Part shown: in pieces, positions 20,346-32,093 of the stretch
Numbering within the stretch: the stretch's first letter is position 1
Layout: the number at the start of each line of letters is the position of its first letter
Source of the DNA: Pararge aegeria
Lineage: Eukaryota; Arthropoda; Insecta; Lepidoptera; Nymphalidae
Direction of reading: 5' to 3'
Assembly: GCF_905163445.1 (NCBI RefSeq)
Contig: NC_053182.1
Coordinates: 4,898,001-4,962,000, forward strand
DNA length: 64,000 nucleotides
Position numbers and translations under genes: made by a program
Notes under the pieces: model-generated
The model's input: only the letters and a program-made list of their open reading frames with translations
Databases searched by the model: none
What the model was told of the DNA's origin: nothing

Positions 20346-21770
20346 AAAGCTGTTCATCATACAAGTAAAGTAGATGTAAAAGGACTAAATAAAAAAAACT
20401 TATCCTATCCTTTCTTTGTTCAACGTACCGCGTCCCGCCTACAGCTTTTAGTAAATGGCTTAGGATCTAACTCCTAGATTAAATTGAAAGCACTTACTCA
20501 CAAGCACGTGTAAGGTTGCAGTCGAGACATTAATATTCATGCAATTCGCCGTGTTACGGCACAGGGTATAAATCAGCTTTTCCCCGACTCGCCCGGCCAC
20601 GCCCCCACACCACCTGTTCCTATCTAGGCTACATTTTATGGCTGAACAGAAATTAATTGAGTTACAATCAATCAGTAACGCGGTTAGTGTCGTTAATAAA
20701 CAAGTGAAGTGGAGTGAAGTGAACATGGTTAGCGCTTGTTTATGTGTCCATCTTACAACTACAATAATAAATGCATAGACTCGCTATTAATTTCAAAAGA
20801 TTTTTGCGTAAATATACCGTAACAAAGCAAAATATTTGTAATTTTTCTTTACTACGTATTGTGAAGAAGCTGTTGGTGTTCCTTTAATAAATAAATAAAT
20901 AAAATAAAGTAACTATTTAAAGTTTAGGTATAATTATGCTGATAAATATGTTACGTTTTATATTATAATATTTATATTTATGCTAATAAATATTTTTCAT
21001 TAAATACTTTAATAAAATACATCCATTAATTTCTGTTTTTTCTCGCGCAAACTTACCTCTTTAATACTCTTTGCTTCAAAAAACCAGTGTACAATTATTA
21101 GAACTAGTTAAGTAAATCTATTAGGTTTATTTTACTAATTTTGTAGTGGATTTAAAATGTCAGTATCAATTGAGTGGGCAGGTTCTTTTTGGTATTGAGG
21201 GCCACTCCACGACGTTTGAATAAATAAAAGCCGTCCGCTTATCCCTTCAAATCGTCGAGTTTACGAGGCTGAACCGCCTTCAATAAACAGTAGCCCCCAT
21301 ATATAATACTAAGAAAGGATTAACCAATCCAATCCTAAAATTATAGGATATGACCAGATAGCATTAAGAACATAAATTGGTTAAAAGCAAACGAGTTTTA
21401 CTTGCAAGTTGCGGAGGGATCGTAATTCCATTTTATGTTTATTTCAGGTTTACTTTCGTTGTTTGAGTTCGCAGCGGTCATGATTGAAAAATACTGGATT
21501 GACATGTTGCACAGTGCTGTGACGCATAAATCCCGCTGTCATACAAAATGAGTGATTAAGAATGATGATTTGTAAAATTAGATGCGAACAGAAATAAGAA
21601 AATGAAGGTGAAAATGTTTCTAAGAAAAATTACGAAACTAAAATATAAACAGGTAAGGTATCCATAGACTGCCGCATCTACTTAATCTGCATCACCAGGT
21701 TTTGTAAAAAAAAGTTATTGGGTTTTTTAAATGGCTTATCCTCTTTGTAACTTTTGATAATTATCGCTCT
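20346..21770. other. Copy-free stretch with a GC-richer core at 20500-20740
   Basis: No gene was recognised. The core holds a TATAAAT (20567-20573), a CCACGCCCCCACACC GC-box-like tract and an AT-rich ATTAATTGAGTTACAATCAA segment. It matches no other part of the window, so it could be a regulatory or conserved noncoding element. That is speculation from composition only. Confidence 0.25.
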
Positions 21771-21880
21771 AGTCTGCCAATGACATCATGTTGGATCAGG
21801 ACTCTGGCATCTTAAGAGAAAAGGATTCTTATGCCCAGGAGTGGGCAGTAAGACATTGATAGGCTGAAAATGATGATGAT
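21771..21880 (+). repeat. LINE 3'-end fragment with GAT tail
   Basis: TCTTATGCCCAGGAGTGGGC, AGTAAGACATTGATAGGCTG and a terminal ATGATGATGATG match the familiar lepidopteran LINE 3' end. Only the final ~100 bp remain. Confidence 0.55.
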
Positions 21881-22493
21881 GTAAATTTCCTCTAACATTT
21901 GTATGATGTTATGGAAAATCCTGGATTGGGTACGGTTAACAACATATCCTTTAAAGTAATTAAATTATTTTAATATCATGAAGGACAACATACAAAGTGA
22001 GATATAATACAAAGCTCTTCGTGTAATGACCCCAATCCCACTAAGTACCACCCACATTCAAAGCCGGGAATTACTTGTATTATTTCGAACATGGGGCCGT
22101 AATGTCGCTTATACATCACGGCTACTGTGCTAATATACATCGGTTTACATTAAACTCATTATCATTATTGCTCTCGGACATTTGTAAAGTTGCGATTCTG
22201 TACTTAATATTACCTCGTAGTACTTACCGGTGTGTAGATCGTTAATACCCGTGGTTAAATTTTAAAAAAAAACCTTAATTCATTAATTTCAGGCAAGACT
22301 AGACCACTTTTTGAGCAATTTTTAATCGTCACGTCTATTTGTTTGTCGTGACTCCAACACGGACGATCCTTTCGTTTCTTCGAGCCCTAGGGCTCAAACT
22401 CTTCCTGGCAGAGCCTCATTCCGTGGCACGCCAACAAGCCCACGTTACACTGTTATAATCATTAAGGTAAATCTGCTACACACTATCCAAAAA
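21881..22493. other. No feature recognised
   Basis: Bases 22340-22440 are GC-richer (GAGCCCTAGGGCTC palindrome at about 22381). No gene or shared repeat was found. Confidence 0.4.
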
Positions 22494-22612
22494 AAACTCT
22501 ACCACGGGTTCGGAAGGCAGATTCTATCGAGAAGGACCTTACCTTTTCTTATCGTCTGGTAAGAAACTATGCAGTTGCTCTTGTCCAAATAATAATGCAA
22601 AACTTTTTACAC
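22494..22612 (-). repeat. Family E LINE 3'-tail fragment
   Basis: Contains GGTTCGGAAGGCAGATTCTA, TCGAGAAG and AGAAACTATGCAGTTGCTCT, the block shared by the family. An extra TTACCTTTTCTTATCGTC lies where the other copies read AGAAGCCGGC. Confidence 0.7.
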
Positions 22613-22639
22613 TAGGTGTATACTCATTGAATGTTAAGA

Positions 22640-22790
22640 ATATCAAGATCGATAGGAGTAGCCTATGCCTATCGATGGACGGAGGGCTGCCTGTTAAGTT
22701 TCATCAAAATCTGCTGAACGGCTTATCCATGAAAATGTTACAAACAGACAAACGCATTCTCGCATTACATCGATGACCCGAGATATTACA
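22640..22790 (+). repeat. Family F-related fragment
   Basis: Contains AGTAGCCTATGCCTATCGAT, AGTTTCATCAAAATCTGCTG, and ATGTTACAAACAGACAAACG, the order expected in the 3' half of family F repeats. Confidence 0.5.
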
Positions 22791-24372
22791 CGTATACCAT
22801 TTATTATAATACAGGAACAGTGGTGTTAAGTCAGCGTGACTAATGCACCACAAATCAAGCTCTAAATAGCTTTATAATTCCTCCGGTACAAGGTTTTGTG
22901 CACGTGGGCGGGGCTTTGATAGACGTCAGGTCATTATTCGGACTCTTATGTACCCAGGTACTTATAAGTGATGACAGATGGTAAATGGAACATCTGGTGG
23001 GTATATTCATCAACTACTTTAAGTATTTTAGGTAGACGAACGAATTATTAAACGATTGTTGCCAAACTTTATTACTGCTCGCGATCTTAATACAGAAATT
23101 GTGAAACGAGCGAGCGAAAACTAGAGTGAATGTTTTGGATGCGCAGCTTGTTTCCATAGCAACGATGCGTGGTGGGAAAATGAATGAATGAATTAATACA
23201 CTTATATTGTACACCAAAGACAAAAAAAGTAGTTAGATATATAAATACATATCAAGAGAAAATGTTATAGCAAAAACAAAAATGTACAGGATGCCAAAAA
23301 GAAGTCAGATGGTCAATAAAAAAAAAACACAGGCGAACTCTTGAAGCTGTTTAGCTCCTTACGTATTATGTCGAAGAATTATTATAGCATGCATTATTGA
23401 AATTGATTCAATTCCTGGCGTTCCCAGCATTCGGAGAGCGTTTAGAGATTACTATTTCAGTAGTACGTGACTCTGGAGGCCATTGTATGTCCGCATACTA
23501 CAGGAATTCTATAAAATCACCTAGATATACGAGCTGTATAAACCAGGACTTTCTACAGCAGGCATTGTTAGAGTTCTATAGCCGCTTCTCTATCTTTAAA
23601 ACTTTATTAAAGGCGACGCAGGGATCCCTTAAATATTGTTTTAATTGCTGCCTAATTATATTCCTAGAGGTCACAAACAGCCAGGCCATAATTTAATTTA
23701 GCCTAATTAGTGCACAGAAGTATTCATTTTGTTTGTTTATATTAAATTAACATTTATTTATTCCTATTCCCTGAGAGAAATAAGTACGAACTCGTTATTT
23801 ACCAAAATGTAAATATGTATTAAAAAATCCATGTACCAGCTAGTATCTTATAAAGACCAAATTGTAAAACCTGTTTCGTTGTTGCTTTTTGGTTTATTTA
23901 GGAAGTATTTGTGTGTACAATAAGAGTATATTAAATTATTCATTCATTCATTCAAGACTGATCTAACAAACTGAAACTTAGTCAGTCCACATTTTATAGC
24001 GAAGATCCTAGGGCTACCTTCCAAGTGATCAGATCTAATATGGCTACCAGATCTAACTAATAGCCGGTGTTTTCCATGTCATTTTAATGTCGTCGTATCG
24101 AAAAAACTGGTTTAAAATTTACTTGCATCTTGAAAAATTCTACCCAAATACACTCAAAAGACGTCAAATGAAAGAGTGTAAAAAACCAAAAAGCCAAGAA
24201 TCTTACCATCGCTCATGGTAAAGGTTATAGAACACACGTTATGCGGGCCATACACGTAACGGTTTAGTCGGTAGTTCTATCAACACCTGTCCAGGTGCAA
24301 CTCTACAATAGGTGCATTTACAAACATGTCGGATATATTTGCGTCTTGCAGGCCGCTGCCGTAAGTCGCATA
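22791..24372. other. No gene recognised
   Basis: The 99-codon frame at 23397-23696 has no motif I recognise and AT-rich chance-like codon use. A GTGGGCGGGGC box followed by GACGTCAGG at 22907-22931 stands out by composition only. Confidence 0.4.
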
Positions 24373-24573
24373 GAATAAATAATAAATAAATAGACTATAC
24401 TACGACAATACACACACCGCCATCTAGTCCCAAAGTAAGCGTAGCTTGTGTTATGCACTAAAATAACTGATGAATGTTTTTATGAATAATATAAATAAAT
24501 ACTTATAATATACATATAAACACCCAGACACTGAAAAACATTCATGTTCTTCACACAAACTGCGCCAATTGAC
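24373..24573 (-). repeat. SINE-A copy with the tRNA-like region deleted
   Basis: The tail and body are intact (ACTACGACAATACACACACC, CATCTAGTCCCAAAGTAAGC). CACACAAAC then joins directly to TGCGCCAATTG, removing about 65 bp that carries the B-box and part of the head. Confidence 0.8.
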
Positions 24574-25372
24574 ATTGCACATACAGATTACAATACCCTG
24601 TCGTCTGTCGCGTTGGTAACACACAATGGTGGGGTGGTGGTGTGGCTCATGTTCTCTGATCGTTATACAGAAGAGTCTTGTAATAACATAATATTATGAC
24701 GATAAAAACGACAATTCGTTTTATGGATTATGTTATATTATTGACACGGCAATGTCACACAACCATCTTTAGGACAGACTATACCACTGCCTCTGTATAG
24801 TAATTTTCTTCGTACACACTTCGAAACATTTGTACATAATTTGTGACACCTACCTACGTTAGGTCTAATCATTTTGACGTGATAGTGTCTTGACACTTGA
24901 TAAAGCATTTATTTACTCATACGTACCTACTTAAAGTACTGTAATAACGAAATGCAGGTACTATAGAATAAATCCGCGCTTCATTTCCAGTACCGAGTAG
25001 TACTTCTATAATTTAAACCTTAGCCTAGACAACATACAAACACTAAAAGTTAAATTTGTATTTAAATGTCAATCAATTCTCTTTACCAACATGTGGCATT
25101 TCGTGGAAATACGTCAATCGATTGTCAATCCCATACAAATGCAAGTCTCTTCCAGTGGCGTTGACGTTAATAGAAAGTTTGCAGTCGGACGGACCTTTTG
25201 ATGGACCGTGACGTGTGTGCCCCACTTAAATATTAAAACTTCATACTCGTTACATTAAAAGATAAAAGTACTCAACATACGAAAATCATAGGTTTAATTA
25301 CAATCCGATAGTGATATTTTAAGCGAAATGTAATAGATAGTAAATAAAGTACTTCATACGAATCCGACTTCC
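24574..25372. other. No feature recognised
   Basis: No shared repeat or coding signal. Confidence 0.45.
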
Positions 25373-25583
25373 AACTAATATTATAAATCCAAAATTTGTA
25401 TGAATGGATGGATGGATGGATACTTGTTACTCTTTCACGCAAACTTCTGAATCAATTTTACTGAATTTTGAAGCGAAGACAGCTTATACCCTGGATTAAC
25501 ACATATGCCGAGAAAATGTACGGTTCCCGCAGGATTCATGAAAAACCGAAAACCCGCGTACGAAGCCGCGGGCAACAGCTGGT
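25373..25583 (-). repeat. Family F repeat
   Basis: On the plus strand it runs from CTAATATTATAAATCCAAAA through a (GGAT)4 tract and TTGTTACTCTTTCACGCAAA. It ends with GAAGCCGCGGGCAACAGCTG, the complement of the CAGCTGTTGCCCGCG-type start of family F. Confidence 0.7.
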
Positions 25584-26363
25584 AACTAAGTAAAAGTGGC
25601 ATTTCCCCGTCAGATAAGCTTAAGCTATTTATTATACGTACATAAAATTATATATTCTCATATAAATTTATCAGTGTTAAGATCCCTATTAAAAAACACA
25701 ATTTTTTTTTTCAATCAATTCACAAAGTATACAACTTTTTATATTATATTGTCTTTGCACGCAAAATTTTTATGTTGAGTTTTTTATACTGTTAATTTGT
25801 TTCTCCTATTATTAAATGTGTGTCCAAAAAAGTTTTACAAACAAACAAACTATAAACTACACCTTTAAAATAGGAATCAATTTGATATAATACGGTATTA
25901 TTTTTGTGTTAAATACAATTAATTCCTATTAAAATAACATCGAACCGAATGGAATTTTACAAGCATACATCACTAATTTATAACGAATAGTTAATCAGCT
26001 TAAGCTGAGGATACACTGATTGCTCGTATATATTTTATTTAATGTCAAGTGTCTCATTTCTTAATAATCTCACTCAGTGTGTACAATACACCTACAACAT
26101 AAGTTATGTCAAACTACTCCCTTAATTCTGACTCATTGATCCTATAGCTATGAAGCTAGCATGTTCGAATACCTATCACAATGCCCTGGATTGGCCGAGT
26201 CAGGATTTCCAGATCGGGTACATAGATTTAGAGTTTGTCGGTCAAGAAATTATCTGTGCCAGCCTGGACTATGATTTCTTGGACTTGACTTCAGAAATGT
26301 GAGCAATGCCCTTGAGAGCACGTTGTCAGTCCCGACAGTCCCGGTAATTCAAAATCCAATGCA
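25584..26363. other. No feature recognised
   Basis: AT-rich. The 60-codon frame at 25596-25778 is not supported as a gene. Confidence 0.45.
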
Positions 26364-26629
26364 TTTGACGGCCGATTGGCGCAGTGGGCATCGACTCTGC
26401 ATTTTGTGTCCAAGGCCGTGGGTTCGATTCCCACAACTGGCAAATGTTTGTGTGATAAACAGGAATGTTTCTCAGTGTCTAGATGTTTATATTTATAATA
26501 TAAGTATTTATGTATGTTATTCATAAAAAATATTCATCAGTCATCTTAGTACTCATAACACAAGGTAAGCTTACTTTGGGGCTAGATGGCGATGTGTGTA
26601 TTGTCGTAGTATATTTATTTATTTATTTC
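26364..26629 (+). repeat. SINE-A, full-length copy
   Basis: TTGACGGCCGATTGGCGCAG head, B-box GGTTCGATTCCC, body TTTCTCAGTGTCTAGATGTT, then CTTTGGGGCTAGATGGCGAT and tail TATTGTCGTAGTATATTTAT followed by (TTTA)n. Open frames at 26291-26524 and 26299-26526 come from this element. Confidence 0.9.
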
Positions 26630-27121
26630 GAGTAGCCCTAATATTGTTGATTTTATATTAGATTGATTAATAATTTCGGATATAAACCAACCACGCAATT
26701 ATATTATTAGATACTATTATAAAAATTGTTGTCTTGTCTGTCCATATCTCTCTACGTATATGGCCGAGACAACAGATGGAACAGGTTTGCATATTCATAG
26801 AGTACAAGCCAATGCCCGCTTTAATATGTCGATGACATAATATACTACACGGAGATATGTGTTCGATATCGATATACGACATTGTGATGAGTTAAAAAAA
26901 TAGGGGCCAGAGGGTCAAGAGCCTTGGCGTAGGGAAAACTGCAGCTCTTGTGTAGTAGTGTTTTTTGTGACAAAGCTCGTCCGGGGAAGTACTGCCATGA
27001 ACATAGTGGGGATGGGTATAATATATCCTTGTATAAAATGATAACGAAAGTAATATTAGATCTACTTTAACCTAAGTTGAAATAATGTATTCAAGTACAT
27101 TTCATTTATCATGGTTACACA
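26630..27121. other. Mostly unassigned; family G fragment near 26949-26999
   Basis: GTGACAAAGCTCGTCCGGGG followed by AAGTACTGCCATG is the reverse complement of the 3' part of family G as seen at 28830-28880. The rest is unassigned. Confidence 0.5.
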
Positions 27122-27270
27122 ATTGATGACTTCCTTAACGACAAGGCTGCTTGGAAGCAGGACAGTGGACCGGTGGTAGAGTCACTACAAACAGACTGAC
27201 TTGACGTTACAAAGATGCTTATAAACTAGTCTTACCTGACATAATGAATTTTGTTTTTTTTTCAATTTAA
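27122..27270 (+). repeat. Family E LINE 3' tail, internally deleted
   Basis: GACAAGGCTGCTTGGAAGCA is joined to CCGGTGGTAGAGTCACTACA and AACAGACTGACTTGACGTTA. About 100 bp of the usual body, compared with 42712-42982, is missing. Confidence 0.7.
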
Positions 27271-27782
27271 GTGGCCTGCTAAGCTTCTGAAGTCAGACTG
27301 GCAGGCTAGAGTTTTCCAACAGAGTGCCCCATTTTATACGAACCGAATAAGAAGATGAAAATGGCTAAATGAATGGCTAATTATAATGTCTTGTGATCAA
27401 AAATAAATACAATACTTGTTATTAGTAAAAAGCAACCAACTCGAACCTCGTTATGGAAATCAGTAAGCAAAAAGACAAAATATGACCTCTTTACGAAACC
27501 AGTTCATGCTGCCATATTTTATTTGGTCACATAAGTCATCATAAAACATATCGAGAGAAATGTTTATTGTTGGCATTTTTATTGCGGCAAAAATCTTTGC
27601 AGATAATTATCTTTATGTAGGGCTTATCAGTCCATAAAAGATATATTTTTGGTAAATTTAGCTTAGTTGTTTCGCTTTGATGTTTTATTGGGCAAACTTT
27701 ACTTAAAAACTATACCACTTTTGGACACTAATCTGTAAGCTTTTATAAATATCATACATTGTTTTCTAATTTATCACGGTAC
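27271..27782. other. No feature recognised
   Basis: AT-rich, no shared repeat. Confidence 0.45.
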
Positions 27783-28120
27783 TAGTGGCCCGTCGCGACT
27801 TCGTACGCGTAAAATTTAACCTTAAAAGAAAAAACCTTAAAAGCGGAACAACTTTGTCAGACATGGTTTTATCGAAACCTTAACCGTTTACGTAGCGCAC
27901 GCAGCGGAAGCTCTTATAAGGTAAAAAACCCCGATTTTGAAACATGCTTCTTAGTGCTATGCTCCTATTGATCTTAGCGTGATTATATATAGCCGATAGC
28001 CTTTCTCGATAAATTGGCTATCCAACAATGAAAGATTTTTTTTAAATCGGACCAGAATTTCTTGAGATTATCGCGTTCAAGTAAACAAACGAATTCTTCA
28101 GCTTTATATATTAGTATATG
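27783..28120 (+). repeat. Family F2 repeat, longest copy
   Basis: Starts CTAGTGGCCCGTCGCGACTT. Shares AACCGTTTACGTAGCGCACG, TATTGATCTTAGCGTGATTA and TTATCGCGTTCAAGTAAACA with the copies at 1898 and 42341. Confidence 0.75.
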
Positions 28121-28237
28121 AATACACAATGGAATACTCACAATAATTGTTCTTAGGTTTTATCAGCTCCATTTAATCTTCAAAAATATCTGAAAAAAAG
28201 GAAAAACAAATGAATATTAAAACATAACATAATAATT

Positions 28238-28410
28238 TGCAGGTGATAAAAAATTTAGAGAACTACAGTACGAGTTATAAATACTAAAGGTTTGGCTTTT
28301 TATAACTCTTACAATGCCTATCCTTAAGCTTTTAATAATTCGTACTAGAGATTTTCTTCATTTTATATCATCTGCATACCCTGTGCATACCCTCTATGCA
28401 CGCCACTGCA
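28238..28410. mobile_element. hAT-like MITE, copy 2 (left end lost)
   Basis: Matches 15590-15754 across the interior (GGCTTTTTATAACTCTTACA, GCCTATCCTTAAG). The right terminal repeat is intact (ACCCTCTATGCACGCCACTG). The left end starts inside the terminal repeat at TTGCAGGTGATA, so the outer ~27 bp are missing. Confidence 0.75.
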
Positions 28411-28479
28411 CATCCCCATAATATCTTGTTGTGTTCTTTTTGTGGTGTACAAATAAAGTGTATAAATAAATAAATAAAG

Positions 28480-28640
28480 CTTATAAAAGCTAGCCAAATC
28501 CATGGGCGTCCACTGCTGGACATAGGTCTTTCATAGATAATTCCAGTGCTCTGTGACAACCTGCGGCTCGCTTGATATCTTCGGTCCACCTCTAGAGATC
28601 CAGTTCTGCCAGTATTTTTTAATGATATTCCACGGATCAA
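28480..28640 (-). repeat. LINE 3'-end fragment, RTE-like
   Basis: GGCGTCCACTGCTGGACATA followed by GGTCTTTCATAGATAATTCC, and then CTGCGGCTCGCTTGATATCT, the antisense of LINE-end coding text. A short AAATAAATAAATAAAG tail of another element precedes it at 28465. Confidence 0.5.
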
Positions 28641-28900
28641 ACAGATAACCCACCTGATGGTAAGTTAAAAACCAACGACTATAAACAAGACAACCAGTCT
28701 ATGAATAAGCTTGGCGTGCAAGGAACTCGTCCTGAAAAATGCCGTCTTGTGTCCACCAACCTGAGGCGAAGATGTCAAGCCCCATGTGGCATTACACCGG
28801 CCGCCACACCCTTGGCAATGTTGCTTTGAGGCATGGTGGTAGTACTTCCCCGGACACAAGCTCTGACACAAAAAGCTCTAGCACTACTCAAACTGCTACT
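28632..28900 (+). repeat. Family G repeat, near full-length
   Basis: Contains AACCCACCTGATGGTAAGTT, GTGTCCACCAACCTGAGGCG, GGCATTACACCGGCCGCCAC and GGTAGTACTTCCCCGGACAC, ending AAAAGCTCTAGCACTACTC. It is the most complete copy here. Confidence 0.7.
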
Positions 28901-29499
28901 ACCTTCCGACCGTAGCGTCCATCTGTTTAAGAGTGACAAACTTATAAAATTTAATTAAATAGATTTGTAACATTACAATAAAACGCAATATTGACCCGCT
29001 AACACTAGATGGCGTTAGTTGTAGTTGCGGGAAATGTAAATCGCGCTAAAGAGATTTTTTCCCACTAGTACAAGACGGTGCCGCGGCTAGCCATTGTCAA
29101 TCACCAACGGTACCTGCCTGCAGTACTTCAGCAAACGCTTACCTCTCGGAGACACTTGCTGGACGCTTTAGTTAGGAACCACGAAAGTGTAGCCTACATG
29201 ACGTGCTTCCAGCTATTGCTTTCACTGCTTGGGACGTAAGCCAGGGACACTGTTCTAGACTGTCAAGTAATTCTATGTAAACTCTAAAAATAACTTTGTT
29301 CTTCACACGTGTCTTATGATACCGACGCCCCGCCCTTTTTGCCCCGTCACGTGGTATTGGTTACAGATTTAATTTTTGCACTATATAAAAAGTTTATTCT
29401 TGTTTTTGGATCGGTACACCAAACTACAATGGATCTTTTTTAAATACTTACATTTTAAATAAAATGCTGAGCTAATTAATAATCTATTATTATAAAATA
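28901..29499. other. Copy-free stretch, GC-richer at 28990-29280
   Basis: No gene recognised. The segment contains AACACTAGATGGCGTTAG and no match elsewhere in the window. It could be conserved noncoding DNA or an unrecognised single-copy repeat. Confidence 0.3.
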
Positions 29500-29612
29500 G
29501 TTCACCAATTCGCACTGGGCCGTGGTGGACTACGGCCTTAACCCCTTCTCATTATTCGAGGAGACCTGTGCCCTATTGTAGGCCGGTAATAAGATGATAT
29601 GATGATGAATAT
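29500..29612 (+). repeat. SINE-B 3' end
   Basis: CACCAATTCGCACTGGGCCG, TGGTGGACTACGGCCTTAAC and AGGCCGGTAATAAGATGATA, ending with a GATGATG tail. The 5' half is absent. Confidence 0.8.
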
Positions 29613-30395
29613 TATAAATGAGAAATTGTGTTTTATTGTTTGTCTTTCCTTCACGCCCTAACCAAGCAACAAATCAATTTGATATAGAATTCGTTGAAAG
29701 GACGAAGTGTAACTTGTAAATAATTAAGGCGTACGAAGAACTAAAGCAATCGCTAATTAAAAAATAATTAAACATTTTAAACGAGACTAAAAATATATAA
29801 CAAGACACCTTCGGAGGAGTGCGTTACCATTAAATTTTAAATATCAAACGCAAAAACTCCCAGATTTGCATCGAAATTTGCAAAGCAATGCCGGGCGCGC
29901 GAAATCAAGATCCGCAATTATATGAAGAGCATTCGGCGCAATTAAAGTAGATATTTATTGCTGTCACCAAAAATACTGTAGCGAAATTCGTGAAACACAT
30001 AGACATCAGTCTCGCCGACATCAGATGATTACTCAGTGGCTGTCACGCAGGTTATTCAAGTTCGTTTCCCTCACAACGAAACGAGTATGAATGGGGGCCC
30101 GCATTGGCATTGCAAAAACGTTATCTTGGCATTTGCATCGATGTGGGCGCATCTGTTTTAATTTTTAGCCGCGTGACAAATAAGGTTTTGTTGGATATCA
30201 CTTACAAAAAATTGTGAAGCAAAAATAATGCCAGTAGGTAGTTCGTTTTGCAGATTCATTGACGACAAATATTTCTGATTACCCTGACATTTTAAAATGT
30301 ATCGAATCTTTATCTGCAAAACAAAGTTATAATCCAAACAATCATTAAAATAAATTAACAAAAGTTGTAACATGCAAACATTGGGCAGAAAACCA
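29613..30395. other. Copy-free stretch, candidate conserved noncoding DNA at 29820-30160
   Basis: This is a long segment with no match to any repeat family here and GC content above its surroundings (GCCGGGCGCGCGAAATCAAG at 29890). There is no open frame of note. Regulatory function is a guess that only cross-species alignment can test. Confidence 0.25.
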
Positions 30396-30552
30396 ATTCA
30401 AGTTCAAATTCAACATTAATTTCTTTCAAGTAGACCTAGTTTATAAGCACTTTTGAAACGTCAAGTCAGTCTGTTTGTAGTGACTCTATCACTGGGTTCG
30501 GAAGGCAGATTCTTAGGAAAGCCGGCAAGAAACTCCGCAGTTCTTTCAACAC
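30396..30552 (-). repeat. Family E LINE 3' tail
   Basis: Starts with the antisense tail TTCAAGTTCAAATTCAACAT and continues TTTCAAGTAGACCTAG, CGTCAAGTCAGTCTGTTTGT and GGTTCGGAAGGCAGATTCTT. The 5' part of the element is missing. Confidence 0.8.
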
Positions 30553-30782
30553 AATTATTCCAAAATACTACTGCTATACGGATTTTCATAAAAGAAAACG
30601 GGGCTAGTATAACGTATTTAATTTTATTCTTAAACAATTAAACCCAGTGCCACTCCGGAGTGTAAGGATTCCAATATCTATTCTGATATCTCTTCAGGCA
30701 TATATGTAATAGGGGAGAGGTAGCTTGAATGGGATGTTCCAGTAGTAAAAACTCTTGTGAATAGAAGACACAATATTTTTAA

Positions 30783-31080
30783 TCGAAACGCCAAGTCTGT
30801 CTGTTTTTAGTGACTCTACCACCGGTTCGGAAGGCAGATTCCACCGAGAAGAAGCCGGCAAGAAACTCAGCAGTTGCTCTTTTCCAACATCAAAAATTTA
30901 CTTTTTACATCTTAACGTTCATTTTTCTATCTTGTGAGAGATGAAAGCAGAGCCGGATGCTTCCAAGCAACCTTGTCATTAAGAAATTCATCAATTGTAT
31001 AATAACCTCGCTGTAATAAAGGTGTAATTCCTGAAACGTAAGTATTTTTAAAATACTTATACAGAACCCAGTCAAAATAC
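30783..31080 (-). repeat. Family E LINE 3' region, long copy
   Basis: Runs from AAACGCCAAGTCTGTCTGTT and ACCACCGGTTCGGAAGGCAG to TCTTGTGAGAGATGAAAGCA and CTTCCAAGCAACCTTGTCAT. It is antisense to the 42712-42982 copy, which carries the same blocks in the same order. The open frame at 30905-31156 is incidental. Confidence 0.8.
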
Positions 31081-31685
31081 ATACAGCTAGGTAATGGGTA
31101 TACATAATCGCAGTGTTTATAGGTTGTTTATTTGCCGGGAGGTTTCCATAAATCATCCTCGCAAAGGCCTGCCGGGGCTGCTCTTTAAATTATTATCGAT
31201 AACAATCTGCCTGATTTATCAATTAGGCTTTGATAAAGCTGTAAATCAACGTTATCATATTATTTGGAACTTTATTATTTATCGTTATATTCGGTTTTTA
31301 ATTTTTTTGTAACGTTCAGTTATGGAGATTTTTGAAAGGTTTATTGTGTTTTTTGGTTGATATACCGAAACTGTGATACCGAACACTGTGTATACAAAGA
31401 AAGGGCTATCTTTGAGAGATCTTTCAGCCACCCAAAGGAAGCCTAAGGTGCCTACAATGGAATAAATGAAAATTTATAATTTTGCGAATTGCGAATAAAT
31501 TACAAACTCGAAGTATTTACTTAAAATGATTTTCGTTTCTTCCAAGCAAATAGTTGTTCGTCTCCTCTAGTTAACTTTGCTATCGGAACAACGTTCACAA
31601 CTTTGCGTGAAATAAACTTATTTTATCTGTGACTGTGTGACACTGTAATTCGCAATCATCCGAGCTAGATATTTATACCTATTTC
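31081..31685. other. No gene; cluster of GATA-type motifs at 31216-31257
   Basis: TTATCA occurs at 31216-31221 and 31252-31257, and TGATAA at 31231-31236, just after a TTATCGATAA at 31193. Three WGATAR motifs in about 40 bp could be a regulatory cluster, but AT-rich DNA produces such motifs often. Confidence 0.2.
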
Positions 31686-31768
31686 AAAATTCGAAATTCA
31701 TTTATTTCAAGTAGGCCTAATTAATACACTTTTGTAACGTCAAGTCAGTATGTTTGTAGTGACTCTAC
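31686..31768 (-). repeat. Family E LINE 3'-tail fragment
   Basis: AAATTCATTTATTTCAAGTA, GGCCTAATTAATACACTTTT and GTCAAGTCAGTATGTTTGTA only. The GGTTCGGAAGG block is gone. Confidence 0.7.
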
Positions 31769-31818
31769 ATTTATCAATCCAATAAAACCTAAGTGCCTTA
31801 GTAGTACCATTTTTTATA

Positions 31819-32093
31819 ATTGGTAGACCAAGCATATGGCGCACCTGATCGCTAGTGGAAAACCATCGCGTATACTTATACAGAGTGAATACTTCGAAGG
31901 GTATGTAAGAAACATCCTGCAACGGGCCGCACTGTGTCCGTTAACCTGAGGCGTAGGTATTACCTCAAATGCCTGTACCTCAAATGCCTGTGCCTGTGCC
32001 CGCTAAGCAGCATTGCAACAATGCTGCTTAGCGGCAGAAATAATCATGATGCTAGTATTGAAAGGACGAGCGCTGTCACAAAAAGCACTTACA
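31819..32093 (+). repeat. Family G repeat containing a hairpin
   Basis: GTAGACCAAGCATATGGCGC, GTGTCCGTTAACCTGAGGCG and GGCAGAAATAATCATGATGC, ending with GAGCGCTGTCACAAAAAGC. Bases 32000-32015 (CCGCTAAGCAGCATTG) pair perfectly with 32019-32034 across a 3-nt loop. CTCAAATGCCTGT is also duplicated in tandem near 31965-31992. Confidence 0.7.

Noticed and set aside
20567..20610. Core promoter with TATA box and GC box
   Set aside because: No initiator or downstream open frame or exon could be identified, and a TATAAAT is common in this composition.
26291..26526. Frames on both strands with a shared VVGIEPT-like peptide
   Set aside because: The peptide is the antisense translation of the SINE-A B-box region and is seen wherever that SINE occurs.
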